Positions 60,418-64,000 of a stretch of DNA of 64,000 nucleotides are shown here, piece by piece. Position numbers and translations under genes: made by a program. The notes beneath the pieces were generated by a model. The model worked only from the letters and a program-made list of their open reading frames with translations. It did no database searches and had not been told where the DNA came from. Source of the stretch: SbD1 sp039679945 (GTDB taxonomy: Bacteria; Desulfobacterota; Syntrophobacteria; Syntrophobacterales; Syntrophobacteraceae); contig JBDKTY010000028.1 in the NCBI GenBank assembly GCA_039679945.1, positions 103,353 to 167,352 on the forward strand. Reading direction: 5' to 3'. How positions within the stretch are numbered: position 1 is the first letter of the stretch; each line of letters starts with the position of its first letter.

Positions 60418-61422
60418 CTAGTGCGTGGATATCTCCCCGACCTGGTTGATTGCCGAAAGCTGCCACTGGCGACCACCCTTGTCGCGTGAAAAAGTCCAAA
60501 ACTCCTGGAACTTTACCGGGTTAAGCTTATCACCCTGCACAACCTGTCCCGTCAGCTCGTCCACGGTGTAATCGAGAAGATTTGCAGTGAAGAAGACCGT
60601 AATATAGTCCCTCCCTGACTCGTGCCAAACCTCCGAGGGTTCCACTTTTCGAACGGCAATGTTTTCAAGGCGATTAACGGTGCCGAACTTTTTCATTTTC
60701 TCGAATTCGCCGATGAAATAGGCGTTCATATCAGGGGTAACCATGTTTTCCACACCCTCAAGGCTGCGGTTCATCCAGGCAGCCTGAATGCGAAAGAACA
60801 TGTCCTCCGCCGACTCCTTGAAACTCGCCTCGCTGAAGTACGGATCGGACCGCCTTATCTCCTCGAATCCTCTCGACACCTCGTCTAATTGGGGCGTATA
60901 AGCTTGGCCGCCGGCATCCGGATAGGCCCCATAGCCGGGAGCATTCTCCTCACCGCTCGCATAGTAGTAGTTCTGCTCGGCGCGGCGTCTTCTGAAAAAA
61001 CGCATTCCGAAGTAAATTAAGGCACCTATTATCACCAGCTCAAAAAGGCCGATACCCGAACCGCCAAATCCACCCATTCCGTACGAAGCATAGCTGTGGC
61101 CACCAAAGAGCATGCTCCCCAGAAGACCGCCAGCAACCCCGCCCGCAACTCCAGACCAGAACGGACTGCGACTGTAACCGGGTGAACTTGGATAAGGGGT
61201 AGCGCCGGGGGCGCCGACTCCCGGACGGGAAGGCGTTACCGGCGAGGGAGATGGAGAAGGCCTCGATGGCATCGCGGGGCTCGAAAAGCTCCTGCTCCCT
61301 CGGCTCCCCGATGAACCTCCTCCTCCCGCGCGTGCCCATGCACTGGACTCTAAAGCAAGGCTGAGCCCAAACATGATGAGCACAAAACCTACTGCCGCCA
61401 GGTAGCCAGATCTCCTCCTCAT
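60418..61422 (-). CDS. Tim44-like domain membrane protein
   Basis: A 334-residue protein. A signal-anchor (~8-28) is followed by a low-complexity Gly/Ser/Arg/Pro stretch (~32-85), a Gly-rich hydrophobic part (~90-135), a membrane helix with the basic stop FFRRRRAEQNYY (~123-150), and a C-terminal Tim44-like domain (~195-330) with FKESAEDMFFRIQAAWMNRSL and the ending FQEFWTFSRDKGGRQWQLSAI. Bacterial members are membrane proteins of unknown role, some named for predicted lipid binding or transport. It converges on the YkgJ-type gene. Confidence 0.83.
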   Translation of the reverse strand: MRRRSGYLAAVGFVLIMFGLSLALESSAWARAGGGGSSGSRGSRSFSSPAMPSRPSPSPSPVTPSRPGVGAPGATPYPSSPGYSRSPFWSGVAGGVAGGLLGSMLFGGHSYASYGMGGFGGSGIGLFELVIIGALIYFGMRFFRRRRAEQNYYYASGEENAPGYGAYPDAGGQAYTPQLDEVSRGFEEIRRSDPYFSEASFKESAEDMFFRIQAAWMNRSLEGVENMVTPDMNAYFIGEFEKMKKFGTVNRLENIAVRKVEPSEVWHESGRDYITVFFTANLLDYTVDELTGQVVQGDKLNPVKFQEFWTFSRDKGGRQWQLSAINQVGEISTH

Positions 61423-61828
61423 TTGTTTCCCTCTCCTGTAAAAGTCACTTACAATCCAACACTATTATAAGCTAATCATGGTCGCATTCAACGGTACCCG
61501 AACTCTTGTCTTCAACGGCGGCACCGGCTTCCAATAATATCGGAAGATGCCGAATATCGCTCAATTTATATGAATCGGGATGCATCACTATACCAGACCA
61601 TCCACACTTTGTGCAACACGGCCGATCCTTTCCTGCATCGATGGAGTACAAGCGGGGAACAGGATCTCGGAATATTGAATGCGACTTTCGCTAAATAATT
61701 CTAGTACTTAATCAAAGTTTCCAAAATCTCTGTAGAAGCAGTACCTTACCCATGAGGTCCTGTGCCACTGGCCCAAAGTCAGTAATTGTTCGAGCATTCC
61801 ACGCCAGGAAGGGAGCATCGATTTAGTT
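61423..61828. other. Gene-free AT-richer interval
   Basis: About 400 bases between the sulfotransferase stop and the Tim44-like start, both minus strand. Composition shifts here to visibly lower GC than the housekeeping block to the left. No coding frame with recognisable features on either strand and no clear terminator. Confidence 0.5.
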
Positions 61829-62905
61829 TCAGTCCAGCCAACTGCTGCAGTCCCAACCAAGCATCCTTTCCAAAATTCTTATCTCATATTCGTAAACGTG
61901 TCGCAGATAGGCCCTCTCATCATCGGACATTGGGCTGGAATAGGGTGTGCAATGAATCAGTTCGTGGCTTACATCCTCAAGACAGCCTACACCCAAAAAA
62001 CGGGAGACAATCTCCATGGTTTCGCAAGGTTTCTCTCTGAGATCTTCATTTTTCAAGATAAGCGTCTGGGACCTTGGGAAATAAGTCCAGATTCTTCGCA
62101 ATTGCTCGGAGTAATACCCCCTGTCGATATATGAAAAACGCGGATTCTGGAGAGGCAATGCTTCTCGGCATCTGCGTTGTTCGTTTTCAACTGCTTCCAT
62201 AAACGACAATTCGTCCCGTTCTTTGTGCCGTTGCATGTTCCAATGCGCATAGGCCCTTTCAATCGGATTGCGCAGAATAATTATCACCTTCATTGCTGGA
62301 TTGTAATGCCACATTCTCCGTGGGGCATCATACCAATACATATACCTTGGCGTGACATCCCCGATCATCTTGTGCGAAGGCTTCGGATCGAAGAAAGTAT
62401 GGTAGTAACTATAGTCCGGATTTCCTTTAGAAAAAAAATTTTCATTGTCAAAGAAGTGGACTTCCTTTCTATTCGGCATACAGATTTCGGGGTTTTTGGC
62501 AAGATACCTGGCAAGTGCGGTAGTACCACCCTTTTGCACCCCGGCAATCGTAAATCCCACCATAACGGACCGGAAAGCCTGGCACGGTATTGCCGCTGTC
62601 CGCGAATACCGGCGCCCCTCGGCGCGGCCGTATTTTATATAATGGACAAAGGGGTCGGCGCCAGCAGCCGATACATCACGGTTCCAGTCGAGATAAGAAC
62701 GTCCGTTGAAGGTGGGGTTTGGATCGTTGTCGCGCGAGCCGCCAATCAGCAAGTAATGAGCAATGGGCGCAAGGCTGCTCAGGATGGCCGGATAATTCTC
62801 CGAATACCATGCACTGTCGAACAAACCGCTCTTCCGGACAGTACGGTAATGCCGCAGATTGCATATTCTTTTAATGGGCAGCAAGGATTTAAGCCATTCA
62901 AACAT
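61829..62905 (-). CDS. Sulfotransferase with N-terminal glycan-type repeats
   Basis: A 358-residue protein. Residues ~125-355 form a PAPS-dependent sulfotransferase: the 5'-phosphosulfate loop GVQKGGTTALARYL (122-135), EVHFFDNE, and the 3'-phosphate motif RNPIERAYAHW (~210-220). It resembles heparan-type carbohydrate sulfotransferases. The N-terminal ~28-100 hold two copies of a motif of the form FDxxWY...NP...HY...G (LFDSAWYSENY, then NGRSYLDWNRD, HYIKYGRAEGR), common at the N-termini of polysaccharide-modifying proteins. Start ATG 62905 (MFEWLKS) or six codons upstream. AT-richer than neighbours, suggesting transfer. Confidence 0.85.
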   Translation of the reverse strand: MFEWLKSLLPIKRICNLRHYRTVRKSGLFDSAWYSENYPAILSSLAPIAHYLLIGGSRDNDPNPTFNGRSYLDWNRDVSAAGADPFVHYIKYGRAEGRRYSRTAAIPCQAFRSVMVGFTIAGVQKGGTTALARYLAKNPEICMPNRKEVHFFDNENFFSKGNPDYSYYHTFFDPKPSHKMIGDVTPRYMYWYDAPRRMWHYNPAMKVIIILRNPIERAYAHWNMQRHKERDELSFMEAVENEQRRCREALPLQNPRFSYIDRGYYSEQLRRIWTYFPRSQTLILKNEDLREKPCETMEIVSRFLGVGCLEDVSHELIHCTPYSSPMSDDERAYLRHVYEYEIRILERMLGWDCSSWLD

Positions 62906-63172
62906 AGATAATCCCACGGCCATACGGAGACTTGCCTCCTAATGAGGCGAAAATAATCGACCGGCAAATCAGCGTCCGTAACGAATACTCCAAAATGATA
63001 TCGCGCCAAAATGCCAGCCGTCAACAGGCCCCAGCCAATAAGAACATAAAACTATACGTTAACCCGATTATAGCAGTCAAACAGAAAGCCTGGCACTTTT
63101 CCGAAGTCTCGGAGTGTCCTGCTTCGATCAAAGAACAATGCGCCCGAGTAAAGGGACCTCGACCGTAAACAC

Positions 63173-63564
63173 CGTTATCAATTCATCAACGGATGAGTGA
63201 GGCGTTCAATGAGCGTACCCGCGCCCCATGAAGACATTGATTATTCCGGCATCCTACCAAAGCTGGTGCATCATCAGGTTCAACGGGGATACTGCATTCA
63301 CGGACTCGTCAGATATTCATCCGGCGCCTGCTCATGCTCATGGCACCTTTATCGGGGCAGCCAATGGTGCCTTGGACCAGGATGACTTCCTCATTGCTTC
63401 CTGACCACCGGTCGATCGCGGACCGTTCGGCTCCCATCTCGCCGTTACGCGCCGCGCTTCTGGAAGGCCTAACGAGCGTTTCCCGGTACTCCGTTATCAA
63501 ATCACCCACGGATAAGAGCCGCTTCGGACTGCGGACATCAAAGCATCCACGGATGAGAGCCGCG
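63173..63564. repeat. Three degenerate ~30-bp direct repeats
   Basis: Copies at 63173-63203, 63491-63522 and 63535-63564 share the core ATCAA-x2-CA-x-C-x-ACGGAT(G/A)AG and, in the last two, GAGCCGC. Spacings are uneven (about 318 and 44 bases), so this is not a CRISPR array. They are not within a gene. Confidence 0.6.
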
Positions 63565-63662
63565 GGTTGGGACTAAGAATCCGAGGGGGAGATTTTTGTG
63601 TGTCCAGCCGAAACCCGGGCCGGGCTTCATCGGGGCAAATCACGAGTTGGGACTATAAAAGC

Positions 63663-63702
63663 AAAAACCCCCGGACTCCAATGACTGGAGCCGGGGGTTT
63701 TT
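63663..63702 (-). terminator. Intrinsic terminator of the rRNA operon
   Basis: On the minus strand a long GC stem (CCCCCGG-CTCCA against TGGAG-CCGGGGG, one bulged base, loop of five) is followed by TTTTTGCTTTT. It starts about ten bases after the 5S 3' end, as expected for the operon terminator. The stem continues into A-T pairs on both sides and could also act from the left. Confidence 0.9.
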
Positions 63703-63711
63703 ATTAAGGCT

Positions 63712-63834
63712 TGAGGCGGCAGCGACCTACTCTCCCACGCAGTTTTCCCACGCAGTACCATCGGCGCTGAGGAGCTTAACGACCGTGTTCGGGATGGGTA
63801 CGGGGGTGGCCTCCGCGCCATAGCCGCCGCACCA
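63712..63834 (-). rRNA. rrf: 5S ribosomal RNA
   Basis: Read on the minus strand the sequence contains the conserved 5S features: GGCGGCTATGGCG near the 5' end, CATCCCGAAC in loop C, GCGCCGATGGTACTG and GGGAGAGTAGGTCG near the 3' end. Both ends pair in a helix I of about twelve pairs with one mismatch, which fixes the ends to within a few bases. It follows the 23S gene by about 95 bases with no tRNA between. Short frames across it are not genes. Confidence 0.95.
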
Positions 63835-63930
63835 AAGGGATTTTCGGGACGACTCTAATAGGGGTCTTTCGCGCCTGACTCTGTCCTGGTTTTGACCGAT
63901 TGTCCCAACAGATTAAGGGATGGTCAAGCC

Positions 63931-64000
63931 GCACGGCCTATTAGTACCGGTTAGCTCAAGACATTACTGCCCTTACACACCCGGCCTATCAACCTCGTAG
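63931..64000 (-). rRNA. rrl: 23S ribosomal RNA, 3' end only
   Basis: On the minus strand the last 70 bases of the window read CTAACCGGTACTAATAGGCC then GTGCGGCTTGACCA, the conserved 3' end of 23S rRNA (E. coli ends GTACTAAT...GAGGCTTAACC). The rest of the gene lies to the right, beyond the window. The 3' boundary is estimated to a few bases. Confidence 0.93.

Larger units (their letters stand above)
62906..63711. other. Long non-coding stretch downstream of the rRNA operon
   Basis: About 800 bases without a credible gene on either strand. The left half is AT-richer like the sulfotransferase gene; the right half carries three copies of a degenerate ~30-base repeat and two copies of GTTGGGACTA (near 63565 and 63648). 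The rRNA operon terminator lies at its right edge. It may be the scar of a decayed mobile element next to the rRNA operon. Confidence 0.6.

Noticed and set aside
62177..62911. A 244-codon plus-strand frame opposite the sulfotransferase
   Set aside because: The minus strand has an unambiguous PAPS-binding sulfotransferase; the antisense frame has no coherent domain.
63173..63564. Possible CRISPR array
   Set aside because: Only three degenerate copies with very uneven spacing, no palindromic repeat and no cas genes.
63627..63821. Short minus-strand frame at the right end
   Set aside because: It lies across the 5S rRNA gene and the rRNA terminator.

Overview
The window is a dense, GC-rich chromosomal segment from a Gram-negative bacterium. 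The envelope genes (LpxL-type acyltransferase, lipid A synthase N-terminal-domain protein, ArnT-type transferase, TolC, MlaC, RseP) show an outer membrane. The hopanoid-tailoring genes, the selenium-linked yedF/LysR pair, frequent GTG and TTG starts and the mix of central metabolism suggest a deltaproteobacterial (Desulfobacterota-like) organism. That placement is inference; the 16S rRNA lies outside the window. The right edge is the 3' end of an rRNA operon read on the minus strand (23S, then 5S, then a strong terminator).

Layout. 1-7.2 kb (minus): TCA-cycle block of aconitase, citrate synthase, sdhA, sdhB and a truncated Sad-like semialdehyde dehydrogenase, with no membrane-anchor sdhC in the block. 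7.5-15.6 kb: HU, a small monooxygenase-fold protein, a Rel protein with a damaged hydrolase site, IspG, an HD phosphohydrolase, and ilvN-ilvB in that order. 15.7-20.3 kb (plus): a hopanoid headgroup operon hpnJ-hpnK-SMR-SMR-hpnI behind a good sigma-70-like promoter. 20.7-25.4 kb: chagasin-like inhibitor, an aspartate racemase remnant, yedF, its LysR regulator and an ABC-F protein. 25.5-32.4 kb (plus): HAD phosphatase, a TolC-EmrA-EmrB efflux system, an M24 peptidase and an unknown small protein. 32.4-37 kb: a GT2 glycosyltransferase/ChbG deacetylase pair diverging from TolC and MlaC-like genes.

37.2-46 kb (minus) is the most unusual region. It encodes a FabL-like reductase, an acyl carrier protein fused to a zinc ribbon, four ketosynthase-like proteins (one lacking its catalytic residues), two FabZ-like dehydratases and a terminal LpxL-type acyltransferase. 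Its logic resembles the rhizobial very-long-chain fatty acid (acpXL...lpxXL) lipid A clusters, but the gene content differs. It follows tsaD and rsmA (46.1-48 kb).

48.3-50.5 kb encodes a lipid A synthase N-terminal-domain protein and an ArnT/GT83-type transferase. With the ChbG/GT2 pair this could form an undecaprenyl-phosphate-amino-sugar to lipid A pathway. 50.7-60.3 kb holds xthA, then the conserved block rpsB-tsf-pyrH-frr-uppS-cdsA-dxr-rseP-tsaB and a YkgJ-type cysteine-cluster protein. 60.4-63.7 kb holds a Tim44-like membrane protein, a visibly AT-richer sulfotransferase gene and about 0.8 kb of non-coding sequence with degenerate repeats, before the rRNA operon. No tRNA, intact insertion sequence or CRISPR array was found.
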